Below, piece by piece: positions 9,415 through 17,444 of a DNA stretch of 64,000 nt (position 1 is its first letter; the number at the start of each line of letters is the position of its first letter). Under the pieces are notes generated by a model. It ran no database searches, was not told the DNA's origin, and was given only the letters and a program-made list of their open reading frames with translations. This DNA is from Aquificota bacterium (GTDB lineage Bacteria; Aquificota; Aquificia; Aquificales; Hydrogenothermaceae), in contig JAADDZ010000010.1 in assembly GCA_013153635.1 (NCBI GenBank), positions 1 through 64,000 on the forward strand, in the 5' to 3' direction. Made by a program: the position numbers and the translations under genes.

Positions 9415-12153
9415 ATGAGTATATACAAAGTCTTTTATTTTGAAGATTTAGAAGAGGAAAAGGTCAAAATCCGCTGTCCGGTGTGTGAGAGACTAAAAAG
9501 AAATTTCATAGAACCGGTGGCGGTTATTCTGGAAGAGGGGGATTATCAAAAGTTTGAGGGTAAGCTTGAAAAAATAAAACAGGATTTTAGAGAAAGTCAA
9601 AATATAGACGCTCTTAAAAATAGATTAAAAATAGATAAGATTTATGAAGAAATCTTAAACAAAGATGATTTAGTCTGTATTCTTCATCAAAATAAAGAGG
9701 GCGAACACTGGGAAGAGGATACGGAAGAGTTTAAGAAGTGGAATGAGAAAGTAAAAGAACTTGCTTTTATGGAAGAATTAACAGATGGAGATATAGAAAG
9801 TCTTGATAAGAATAATCTTGTTAATCAATTCTGGCGTAGGGTTAGGGCTTACAGATTTGCTGTTGATTATAAAAGTTTATGGAAAGAAGCAGGGCAGGAT
9901 TGGGAAAGTTTTAAAGGGAAAATAAAGAGCAAGATAGATTTAGAGGAGTTAGAGAAAAATATAGAAGTATTAAAGCTGTATTTAAAAAGGGAAAATTGGA
10001 TAAGAGAAAACAATATTTATGACTTTAGAAAAATTAAATTTCCTTTATTTTATGATGATCAGGATTTAATTAAAAAAGAAAACGAAAATTGGAAAACTGA
10101 AATAAATCTAAACTTCTGGTATAAAAACGAAATATTAGCATTCCAAAATAAGCCTTATTTCAGTAGGGCTATATTCCAAAAAGAGGCTTATTTTAGCAAG
10201 GCTACATTCAAAAATATGGCGTTTTTCATCAACACCATATTCCAAAATGTGGCTAATTTCAGCAGTGCTACATTCCAAAATGGGGCTGTTTTCAGTGAGG
10301 CTACATTCAAAAATGTGGCTTATTTCAGCAGTGCTACATTCCAAAATGGGGCTGTTTTCAGTGAGGCTACATTCCAAAATGAGGCTTCTTTCAGCTGGGC
10401 TATATTCCAAAACAAGGCTGATTTCAGTAAGGCTACATTCAAAAATGTGGCTTATTTCAGCTGGGCTATATTCCAAAACAAGGCTGATTTCGGGAGGGCT
10501 ACATTCAAAAATGTGGCTTATTTCAGAGAGACTACATTTCAAAATGAGGCTTATTTCGGTTGGGCTATATTTGAGAAAGAAGTTTACTTTAGAGATTGCA
10601 ATATGGCTAAATTTGTTTTAGATAACATTAATCTTTACGAAGAAACTTATTTTGAGATTAATAACTGCAACTTTATAGCTTTAAAATTTGCAAATTTCGT
10701 TAATCATACAAATAACTTTTTAGTTTTAAATTCTGGAATAGACACAGGCTTAAAAAAGGAGTTTACAAAAGCAAAATTAAAGCAGTTTTTGGGCAAATAT
10801 CTGGAAATCAAAGATGAAAAACTTGAAAATGCTGTAAATCTCTTTTTAGAAGACATAGAAAAATCTTTTAGTGATGGTATAAATAAAGTAAGAAAGTTAA
10901 TAGGAACTGAAGATAATGAAGACAAAGTAAAAGAGGAATTTCAAAGATTAGTTGAAAGCGTCAATACATATTTTGCAAAATTTTTATTTGAAAACTTCTT
11001 AACTATAAAGCAACTTAATACACAGCCAGCAATAAGAGAACTGTTTATTCCTAAAAAAAGGAAAGAAGAAGAAATAATTCAAGTCTTCAAAAGGAAAAAG
11101 GAAATAATCATTGATATTTTACGGCTTATTACTTCTTTTTCTTATCTTGAAATAGACAACTGTATACTTAACAATATGAAGTTTTCAAACTGTGATTTTT
11201 CACAGGCAGACAGGATAACAATAAAAAAGTCTATTATTGAGGATATTTCATTTAATAATATAGATTGGGGAGAGATTACAGAGAACAGAATAAATCCAGA
11301 ACTGTTTAGAGAAGACCCAAAGTCTGCAAGGGAAACTTACAGACAGATAAAATATGTTTTGGACAAACAGGCAGACCACATCAACGCAAACTGGTTTTAT
11401 GCTCTGGAAATGCGGGCTTATGAAAGGTATCTGGATAACTATCTAAATATAAAAGGACGCTGGAAAGTTTTTAAAAATTATGTTGCTGATACTCTTAAAA
11501 GAAAAGTAGGACTATCAAAAAACTGGTTTAAAAATTTACTGGAAAGGATTAAAAACAACGGCGGTGGGTGTCAGCAGAAAGAAAGTGAACTAGTAAAAGA
11601 TTTTATCATTTTTAAGATACACAAAAACATATCAAACTTTGGACAAAGCTGGGTTAGACCGCTGGCTTTAATTGTTTTAACTACTATTTTTATGCTTGGA
11701 TTTGGGGTAAAGGTAAGTAACTCATCTTGCTTAGAAAGTTCTAACTTTTCTTCTTTAAAAGATGTAGAAAATGCCTATTATCTGATACCTTTTTTTGAAA
11801 TTTCATTTTGGGCGATTTTAACAATAGTCTTTATAGCGATGTTTGCTATAAAATTTCTTATAAAGAGTATTTCCATCTTTAGTCTGTCTATTTTTATGGC
11901 TATCTTTTTACACATAACAGGCCATCTGTGGTTATACACAGACAAAAACATACTTCAAGCCATCTTCTCTTTTTTAGATAGTTTTGCAGTTACTTTGAAT
12001 ATTTTTAGGATATTTACCAATTTTTCCCAAACAGACAAAACCCTTTATAGCCTATATCCCGGGTATCTATTTTTATACAAGATTTATGCAGTTTTTATAC
12101 TTGTTCTTGTATATCAATTTATTCTCGCTATCAGGCGAAGAGTGAGAAGATAA
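9415..12153 (+). CDS. Membrane-anchored pentapeptide-repeat protein with N-terminal zinc-binding region
   Basis: A 912-residue protein of unknown function. Residues about 20-110 contain CPVC and CILH, a likely C2CH zinc site, followed by a charged helical region. Residues 241-394 form 14 units of 11 residues (type ATFQNGAVFSE), a right-handed beta-helix pentapeptide pattern; a second, diverged patch around residues 580-620 follows a long helical stretch. After about residue 740 come four or five hydrophobic helices and a basic end (RRRVRR). Related bacterial proteins couple pentapeptide solenoids to channel-like membrane domains. There is no clear ribosome site before ATG 9415; TATAAT at 9377-9382 may be its promoter. 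No operon partner is evident. Confidence 0.85.
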   Translation: MSIYKVFYFEDLEEEKVKIRCPVCERLKRNFIEPVAVILEEGDYQKFEGKLEKIKQDFRESQNIDALKNRLKIDKIYEEILNKDDLVCILHQNKEGEHWEEDTEEFKKWNEKVKELAFMEELTDGDIESLDKNNLVNQFWRRVRAYRFAVDYKSLWKEAGQDWESFKGKIKSKIDLEELEKNIEVLKLYLKRENWIRENNIYDFRKIKFPLFYDDQDLIKKENENWKTEINLNFWYKNEILAFQNKPYFSRAIFQKEAYFSKATFKNMAFFINTIFQNVANFSSATFQNGAVFSEATFKNVAYFSSATFQNGAVFSEATFQNEASFSWAIFQNKADFSKATFKNVAYFSWAIFQNKADFGRATFKNVAYFRETTFQNEAYFGWAIFEKEVYFRDCNMAKFVLDNINLYEETYFEINNCNFIALKFANFVNHTNNFLVLNSGIDTGLKKEFTKAKLKQFLGKYLEIKDEKLENAVNLFLEDIEKSFSDGINKVRKLIGTEDNEDKVKEEFQRLVESVNTYFAKFLFENFLTIKQLNTQPAIRELFIPKKRKEEEIIQVFKRKKEIIIDILRLITSFSYLEIDNCILNNMKFSNCDFSQADRITIKKSIIEDISFNNIDWGEITENRINPELFREDPKSARETYRQIKYVLDKQADHINANWFYALEMRAYERYLDNYLNIKGRWKVFKNYVADTLKRKVGLSKNWFKNLLERIKNNGGGCQQKESELVKDFIIFKIHKNISNFGQSWVRPLALIVLTTIFMLGFGVKVSNSSCLESSNFSSLKDVENAYYLIPFFEISFWAILTIVFIAMFAIKFLIKSISIFSLSIFMAIFLHITGHLWLYTDKNILQAIFSFLDSFAVTLNIFRIFTNFSQTDKTLYSLYPGYLFLYKIYAVFILVLVYQFILAIRRRVRR
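10135..10596 (+). repeat. 33-base tandem coding repeats of the pentapeptide solenoid
   Basis: Fourteen units of 33 bases encode 11-residue turns. Two units of the form GCTACATTCCAAAATGGGGC at their start are identical over the full 33 bases and lie 66 bases apart, and other units differ mainly at codons for the two variable residues. This indicates recent duplication of one- or two-unit blocks. Confidence 0.9.
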
Positions 12154-12171
12154 CCAAAAATATATACCTTT

Positions 12172-12199
12172 TTGAATCTACATACCTAAATTATATAAT
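12172..12199 (+). promoter_or_regulatory. Predicted promoter for tgt
   Basis: TTGAAT at 12172-12177 and TATAAT at 12194-12199 with a 16-base spacer. The predicted transcript start near 12206 leaves only about six bases before the TTG at 12212, which matters for choosing the tgt start. Confidence 0.6.
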
Positions 12200-12208
12200 T
12201 TGGTATAA

Positions 12209-13357
<1,149 letters not shown>

Positions 13358-13379
13358 AAACCACAATGGAGGACAATAA

Positions 13380-13814
13380 ATGCCTTACAAAAAAATTCTT
13401 CTAGGATACGATGGTTCACAGCCAAGCAAAAAAGCTCTAGAAAAGGCAGTAGAATTAGCAAAACGATTAGAAGCTCAACTCCACATTGTAGGAGTAATCA
13501 AACCATTCGAATTTGCGGCAATAGACTACATACCACCAGAAGAGATAGAAAAATACGAAGAAGAAGAACTGAAAAAAGAAGAAATTATTCTAAAGGAAGC
13601 TATAGAGTTTGCAAAGAAAAAAGGTATAGAAGTAATCACAAAAGTTATGGAAGGAGAACCAGCAGAAGAACTTATGACCTACGCAGATGAAAACGGTTGC
13701 GATTTGATAATAGTAGGTAAAAGGGGGAAAGGAGGTTTTAAACGGTTATTACTAGGTAGTACAGCAGGAAATTTAGTAAAATACGCAAATCAATCAGTTT
13801 TGGTTGTAAAATAA
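13380..13814 (+). CDS. Universal stress protein, UspA family
   Basis: A single-domain 144-residue Usp fold protein: strand KKILLGYDGSQPSKKALEKA at the N-terminus and the ATP-binding signature GKRGKGGFKRLLLGSTAGN near residues 116-134 (G-x2-G-x9-G-S). Presence of this motif suggests an ATP-binding, UspFG/MJ0577-like member. A GGAGG ribosome site lies 9 bases before ATG 13380. It may be co-transcribed with tgt, 22 bases upstream, and is followed by a perfect 9-base-pair hairpin. Its physiological role cannot be told from sequence. Confidence 0.9.
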   Translation: MPYKKILLGYDGSQPSKKALEKAVELAKRLEAQLHIVGVIKPFEFAAIDYIPPEEIEKYEEEELKKEEIILKEAIEFAKKKGIEVITKVMEGEPAEELMTYADENGCDLIIVGKRGKGGFKRLLLGSTAGNLVKYANQSVLVVK

Positions 13815-13831
13815 GGATTATAGTAGATAGG

Positions 13832-13853
13832 GAGGTTCTCCTAAGAGAACCTC
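13832..13853 (+). terminator. Hairpin between convergent usp and ferredoxin genes
   Basis: GAGGTTCTC at 13832-13840 and GAGAACCTC at 13845-13853 form a perfect 9-base stem with a CTAA loop. There is no good T-tract on either side, only TATATATT on the + side, so it may be a weak or bidirectional terminator or an RNA-stabilising end. Confidence 0.5.
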
Positions 13854-13869
13854 TATATATTAAAAGAAT

Positions 13870-14109
13870 TTACTCTTCTATAACTTCGGTTATAAGAGAA
13901 CCTGATGGGCATTCTTCCGTTACTTCTAGAACTCTTTCGCAAACATCTTCGCCTATTTCAGAACAGTCTATTATAGCCCCATCTCCGCCTATTTCTTCTC
14001 TAACAGCGGCGATACCGTCACCTATGTCTACATATACTTCTGGAACTTCGTCATAGCACAACGCACAGGCGGTACATGTATCTTGGTCAACCATTACTTT
14101 CAGTTTCAT
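13870..14109 (-). CDS. Single [4Fe-4S] ferredoxin, copy 2
   Basis: A 79-residue acidic ferredoxin. CTACALC supplies three cysteines (C-x2-C-x2-C) and CPSG near residue 67 the fourth, as in one-cluster ferredoxins of thermophiles; Cys49 and Cys57 may form a disulfide or be spare. It is a close duplicate of the gene just upstream, differing at about seven positions, mostly Val/Ile swaps plus an Arg-Glu for Asn-Asp change. Likely role: low-potential electron donor, for example to reductive TCA cycle 2-oxoacid synthases, if the host is an Aquificota member as inferred. It has its own AGGAGG site and a 26-base gap from copy 1. Confidence 0.93.
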   Translation of the reverse strand: MKLKVMVDQDTCTACALCYDEVPEVYVDIGDGIAAVREEIGGDGAIIDCSEIGEDVCERVLEVTEECPSGSLITEVIEE

Positions 14110-14135
14110 TACAAATGACCTCCTAATCTAAGGAT

Positions 14136-14375
14136 TTACTCTTCTATCGTTTCAGTTATGAGAGAACCTGATGGGCATTCTTCTGTTATCTCTAGAACTC
14201 TTTCGCAGATGTCCTCACCTATTTCAGAGCAATCTATTATAGCTCCATCTCCGCCTATTTCATCGTTAACCGCCGCGATACCATCGCCTACATCTACATA
14301 AACTTCTGGTATTTCGTCGTAGCATAATGCACATGCAGTACAAGTGTCTTGGTCAACCATAACCTTTAATTTCAT
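14136..14375 (-). CDS. Single [4Fe-4S] ferredoxin, copy 1
   Basis: First of two tandem 79-residue ferredoxin genes. The cluster ligands are the three cysteines of CTACALC near the N-terminus and the Cys of ECPSGSL near the C-terminus; the rest is strongly acidic, which suits docking to oxidoreductases. AGGAGG lies 8 bases before the ATG, and a well-formed promoter lies at 14410-14438. The Cys count (six) exceeds the four needed for one cluster, and the two extra positions are conserved in both copies. The pair is probably transcribed together. Confidence 0.93.
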   Translation of the reverse strand: MKLKVMVDQDTCTACALCYDEIPEVYVDVGDGIAAVNDEIGGDGAIIDCSEIGEDICERVLEITEECPSGSLITETIEE

Positions 14376-14409
14376 CTATTAAACCTCCTAATTCGAATAT
14401 TCTTTTGAT

Positions 14410-14438
14410 AGTATAGGACAATACAATAAAAATTGCAA
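14410..14438 (-). promoter_or_regulatory. Predicted promoter of the ferredoxin pair
   Basis: On the - strand TTGCAA (14438-14433) and TATACT (14415-14410) are separated by 17 bases, with a predicted start near 14404 and a leader of about 28 bases carrying AGGAGG. Confidence 0.6.
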
Positions 14439-14535
14439 CACAAGTAAAACATTGTTTGATTTATTGTGGGAATAAAAAGTTCCTGTATCAATCCGATAAT
14501 AAAACTATTCAAAAATAAATAAAAAGGGTAATAAA

Positions 14536-14784
14536 ATGTGTCCTTACTGTGGTGATGATAACTATGTAAAAAATGGAAAGGTGAACCAAAAGCAGACTTA
14601 CCTATGTAAGACTTGCAGAAAAAGGTTTGTTAAAAATAGAGAGAAAAATGCTTACGGAAAGCTCATCAGAGAAAAAGCTCTGAATCTATATAAAGAAGGG
14701 CTTTCTCTTCGTAAGATTTCCAAGCTTACAAACATACCCCATACAACGATAAACTATTGGGTGAGGAAATACAAATTACAATAG
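14536..14784 (+). CDS. Small zinc-ribbon plus helix-turn-helix protein, IS1/InsA-like
   Basis: An 82-residue protein. Residues 2-27 form a CPYC...CKTC zinc ribbon with the KxxQ(T)YxCKxCxKRF pattern of IS1-type InsA and related transposase N-termini. Residues 40-80 form a helix-turn-helix (LYKEGLSLRKISKLTNIPHTTINYWVRKY). No catalytic DDE domain follows and no terminal inverted repeats were seen, so this is either a transposase remnant or a domesticated DNA-binding protein. It has an intact frame, an AAAAGGG ribosome site and a proper stop, which favours a functional gene. The promoter of the downstream dksA-like gene starts just after it. Confidence 0.7.
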   Translation: MCPYCGDDNYVKNGKVNQKQTYLCKTCRKRFVKNREKNAYGKLIREKALNLYKEGLSLRKISKLTNIPHTTINYWVRKYKLQ

Positions 14785-14814
14785 TGGTATAATTATAGTC
14801 TTATCAGGACTATA
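14785..14814 (+). promoter_or_regulatory. Extended -10 promoter with palindrome at the start site
   Basis: TGGTATAAT at 14785-14793 is an extended -10 element. Directly after it TATAGTC (14794-14800) and GACTATA (14808-14814) form a perfect 7-base inverted repeat across the expected transcript start, followed at once by the GAGGGG ribosome site of the dksA-like gene. It could be an operator. Confidence 0.45.
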
Positions 14815-14829
14815 GAGGGGTGATTTTTA

Positions 14830-15180
14830 ATGGAACATCTCACAAAAGAACAGATAGAAGAGCTTAAAAACATCTTATTAAAGTGGAAGGAAGAATTACT
14901 AAAAGATACTCAAGAATCAGTGGGAGAGCCTCTATCTTATGAAGGTGGTGATGAGATAGACAGAGCTGATGCGGAAGCTGAAAGGTTCTTGACTTTGAGG
15001 ACTTTGGATAGGGAACGAAAACTCCTAAAGAAGATTGAATACTCTTTAACCAAGATTGAGTACGGTACTTATGGAATATGTGAGATTTGTAGCAAAGAGA
15101 TTCCTTACGAAAGGCTAAAAGCTAGACCAGTAGCCAATCTGTGTATAGACTGTAAAGAAGCTCAAGAAGAAAATGAGTGA
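14830..15180 (+). CDS. DksA/TraR-family C4 zinc-finger protein
   Basis: A 116-residue protein of the DksA/YocK type. An N-terminal coiled-coil (residues 1-70, KEQIEELKNILLKWKEELL and ERKLLKKIEYSL) carries acidic residues near its tip (GDEIDRADAE), then GTYGICEICSKEIPYERLKARP and CIDC form the C4 zinc finger. Such proteins enter the RNA polymerase secondary channel and tune transcription with ppGpp. It is shorter than E. coli DksA (151 residues) and the acidic tip is DxxDxAD-like, so a DksA-type role is plausible. Its stop abuts the stop of the convergent TusA-fusion gene with no gap. Confidence 0.88.
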   Translation: MEHLTKEQIEELKNILLKWKEELLKDTQESVGEPLSYEGGDEIDRADAEAERFLTLRTLDRERKLLKKIEYSLTKIEYGTYGICEICSKEIPYERLKARPVANLCIDCKEAQEENE

Positions 15181-15765
15181 TTATCTTTGTTCCAATTCTA
15201 AGCTCTTGTAAGTACCTTTATCTTTTTGATATACGTCTTCTACCAAAAATCTATTATCCCTTAGTATGCTAAAAATCTCTAACGCCCTTTCTTTGTTTTT
15301 GACGCCTAGAACTAGCCCACAGTAGGGATAAATCTCATCTGGAACTGGTAATACAGTGTAGTCTGTTATATTCTGTTCTTTTAACCATCTATCTGCTCTA
15401 AATCCTTCTGGTATAGATACAAAAGTTATTAGGTATTTTGGCTCTCTTTTGGTTAATTTTAGTAGATACTGTACTATGTGCAGTTTTATTCCTATGGATA
15501 TGAACTTTACTTTTTCTAAAAAATCATTTCCGTGAAAGCCTTTTCCTCTTTCTATTACAGCTATATAATTTTGACCGTCTTTTTTAAACTCTACCAGTCT
15601 GTTTCCTGTCTCTAATGCCCAGATTTTTATCTCTTTTTCAAAAGCTTCGTTATCTACTATCACTCTTAGACGCTCTCCTACAGGGATACTTTTTAGCTCT
15701 TTTGATACATAGGTCAAAGGTAGTGGACAGAATAGTCCTCTTATATCTATCTCTTTCATTTGCAT
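15181..15765 (-). CDS. TusA-like sulfur carrier fused to a DUF3343-like domain
   Basis: A 194-residue protein with two parts. Residues 1-75 are a TusA/SirA-like domain: DIRGLFCPLPL carries the sulfur-accepting Cys13 in CPxP. After a middle segment, residues about 105-175 match DUF3343 (putative Se/S carrier): a strand LITFVSIPEG, then VLPVPDEIYPYCGLVLG with Cys149 in the conserved CG. Both domains thus carry a candidate persulfide cysteine. It is the last gene of miaA-hfq-hflX-HIT-tusA-like, overlapping the HIT gene by 10 bases. ATG 15765 is preceded by AGGA 8 bases away; ATG 15759 overlapping the HIT stop is the alternative. Substrate and partner are unknown. Confidence 0.8.
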   Translation of the reverse strand: MQMKEIDIRGLFCPLPLTYVSKELKSIPVGERLRVIVDNEAFEKEIKIWALETGNRLVEFKKDGQNYIAVIERGKGFHGNDFLEKVKFISIGIKLHIVQYLLKLTKREPKYLITFVSIPEGFRADRWLKEQNITDYTVLPVPDEIYPYCGLVLGVKNKERALEIFSILRDNRFLVEDVYQKDKGTYKSLELEQR

Positions 15766-16103
15766 ACTAATCTTCCTAGAGGTTCTCCACCTAAAAGATG
15801 CCAATGGATATGAAAAACTTCTTGACCGGCATCTTTACCGTTGTTTACTATTAGTCTAAAACCTGTCTGTGCTATATTTTTCATTTTTGCTATTTCGTTG
15901 GCTTTTAGAATTAGATGTCCTATTAGTGTTTTGTGTCTTCCTTCTAGGTATAAATTGTTTGGAATATGTTCTTTTGGAATTATTAATGTGTGTACTTTTG
16001 CTTGGGGGTTAATGTCCTCAAAGGCGATAATCAGGTCATCTTCATAGACTATATCAGCGGGTATCTCTTTTTTTACAATTTTACAAAAAATACAGTCTTC
16101 CAT
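15756..16103 (-). CDS. HIT-family nucleotide-binding protein (Hint type)
   Basis: A 115-residue histidine-triad protein. CIFCKIVKKEIPADIVYEDD at the start and HIHWHLLGG at residues 98-105 (catalytic HxHxH) define the Hint branch, which hydrolyses purine nucleoside phosphoramidates such as aminoacyl-AMP. CxxC at residues 4-7 may bind zinc. ATG 16103 is preceded by GGAGG at about 6 bases; upstream in-frame codons have no site. It begins one base after the hflX stop and overlaps the next gene, so translation is probably coupled. Confidence 0.95.
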   Translation of the reverse strand: MEDCIFCKIVKKEIPADIVYEDDLIIAFEDINPQAKVHTLIIPKEHIPNNLYLEGRHKTLIGHLILKANEIAKMKNIAQTGFRLIVNNGKDAGQEVFHIHWHLLGGEPLGRLVCK

Positions 16104-16104
16104 A

Positions 16105-17226
16105 TTAGACCTCCATATGGTAGTAACTTTTTTGAATTGCATATTTTTCCAATATATCACGGAGCTTATCTAGATTCCATTTTTTCTCTGCTGATATTAC
16201 TATGGTCTCTCTTCCTAGTGCTAGTAGTGTTTCATCTTCTTCATCGATGTAATCTTTGGAGGGGATTACTTTGTCTATCTTGTTTAGTACTAAAACTGTA
16301 GGTTTTGTGTCTAGGTTTAGTTTTTTTAGTATATTTTCTACCGCTTCTACTTTGTCTGTCCAGTTTTCATCGGATACATCAACAGTATGTAATATCAGGT
16401 CTGTTTCATACAGCTCTTCTAAGGTTGTCATAAATGCTTCTAGTAATGATTCAGGTAAGTCTTTCACAAAGCCTACTGTGTCTGTGATAAGTACTTTTTT
16501 GTTTATTTGGGGAATATATATATAAGAAGTTTTAGTATCTAAAGTAGCAAATAGTTTATCTGAAATATAGGTATCTCTCTTTGTTAATCTTTTTAGTAAA
16601 GTTGACTTTCCAGCGTTTGTATAACCTACTAAGGATACTTTTAGTGTATTTGGGTCTTTGTTTCTTGACTTTCTCTGCTGGTAGTTTTGACTCTTTATGT
16701 TTTTTAGCTCTTTTTTTATTTTAGAAATTCTCTCTTTTATTCTTCTTACTTTAATCTCTCCAAGTTTTTCTCCTGCACCTTTTGTTTTGTATCCTCCTCC
16801 TATTCTAGATAGGTGCTTTCCCCGTTGGTTGTATACTCTTGGAAGCTCATGCTCTAAAACAGCTAACTCTACTTGGAGTTTTGCCTGCTTTGTTTTGGCT
16901 CTCTTTTCGAATATTGATAAAATCAGGTCTGTTCTATCCAAGATGGAAACGTTGGTTATCTTTTCCAAGTTTGATATTTGTACTGGGGTTAGCTCTGTAT
17001 CTATGATTATTGTGTCGGCTTTTGTTCCTTCTGCTATTTGAGCTAGCTGTTTTGCCTTTCCTTTACCTATAAAGGTAGAAGGTTCTGGAATGTCTTTTTT
17101 TTGGACTAGTTTTCCGATTACCTTTCCATTTAGAGCTTTTACTAGTCCTTCTAGTTCTTGTATAGATTCTTTTAACTCTTTTGGTCTTTTTTCTTTTGTG
17201 TGTAAACTTACTAAAATTGCTCTCAT
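16105..17226 (-). CDS. hflX: Ribosome-associated GTPase HflX
   Basis: A 373-residue GTPase that binds and splits stalled 70S ribosomes. The N-terminal HflX domain includes TFIGKGKAKQLA and DTELTPVQISNLEK; a linker with RVYNQRGKHLSRIGGGYKTKGAGE contains the Gly-rich stretch typical of the family; the G domain has GYTNAGKSTLL (G1), DTVGFVKDLP (G3) and NKID (G4). Genomic setting miaA-hfq-hflX is the classical arrangement, here on the - strand. The gap from hfq is 26 bases and the HIT gene follows after one base. Length is normal. Confidence 0.96.
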   Translation of the reverse strand: MRAILVSLHTKEKRPKELKESIQELEGLVKALNGKVIGKLVQKKDIPEPSTFIGKGKAKQLAQIAEGTKADTIIIDTELTPVQISNLEKITNVSILDRTDLILSIFEKRAKTKQAKLQVELAVLEHELPRVYNQRGKHLSRIGGGYKTKGAGEKLGEIKVRRIKERISKIKKELKNIKSQNYQQRKSRNKDPNTLKVSLVGYTNAGKSTLLKRLTKRDTYISDKLFATLDTKTSYIYIPQINKKVLITDTVGFVKDLPESLLEAFMTTLEELYETDLILHTVDVSDENWTDKVEAVENILKKLNLDTKPTVLVLNKIDKVIPSKDYIDEEDETLLALGRETIVISAEKKWNLDKLRDILEKYAIQKSYYHMEV

Positions 17227-17252
17227 ACTAAAGCAAATATATGCAAAGGTAC

Positions 17253-17444
17253 TTAGTCTGCAACGATTGTACTAATGGCATGCTTGTATATGAGCTGTTT
17301 TTGTCCGTTTACATCTACCAAAATCGTAAATTGGTCTGCGGCTACGATTTTGCCTGTTATCCTTGTTCCTCTAGTGAGATATATAGTTACCTCTTTTCCT
17401 TCTTCTTTGAATTCTTCTAGAAGTTCCTCTTGTATTGACATCAT
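17253..17444 (-). CDS. hfq: Hfq-like RNA chaperone, copy 1 (acidic rim variant)
   Basis: A 63-residue Sm-like protein in the classical miaA-hfq-hflX position. The Sm1 strand region VTIYLTRGTRITGKI, AADQFTILV and the Sm2 motif YKHAIS match Hfq; Gln5 corresponds to E. coli Gln8. The lateral rim, which is basic in E. coli (RRER), reads KEEGKE here, so RNA annealing by the rim is probably weak. The C-terminal tail is absent. Its ATG overlaps the miaA stop in an ATGA, with GGAGG 8 bases upstream. A second, more canonical-looking Hfq is at 60586-60825. It presumably forms a hexamer; its RNA targets are unknown. Confidence 0.9.
   Translation of the reverse strand: MMSIQEELLEEFKEEGKEVTIYLTRGTRITGKIVAADQFTILVDVNGQKQLIYKHAISTIVAD

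Noticed and set aside
10135-10596. Evenly spaced 33/66-base repeats that might be taken for a CRISPR array
   Set aside because: Units are contiguous coding repeats without unique spacers and translate to a regular 11-residue solenoid.
10135-10621. Long open frames on both strands in the pentapeptide repeat block
   Set aside because: They arise because the repeat unit is a multiple of three, which keeps shadow frames open; no ribosome sites or known products.
13832-13853. Strong rho-independent terminator after usp
   Set aside because: The stem is perfect but neither strand has a proper T-tract, so I list it only as a hairpin of moderate confidence.
16697-17041. Open frame on the + strand opposite hflX
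   Set aside because: Ser/Phe/Leu-rich shadow of an AT-rich gene; hflX motifs on the other strand are unambiguous.
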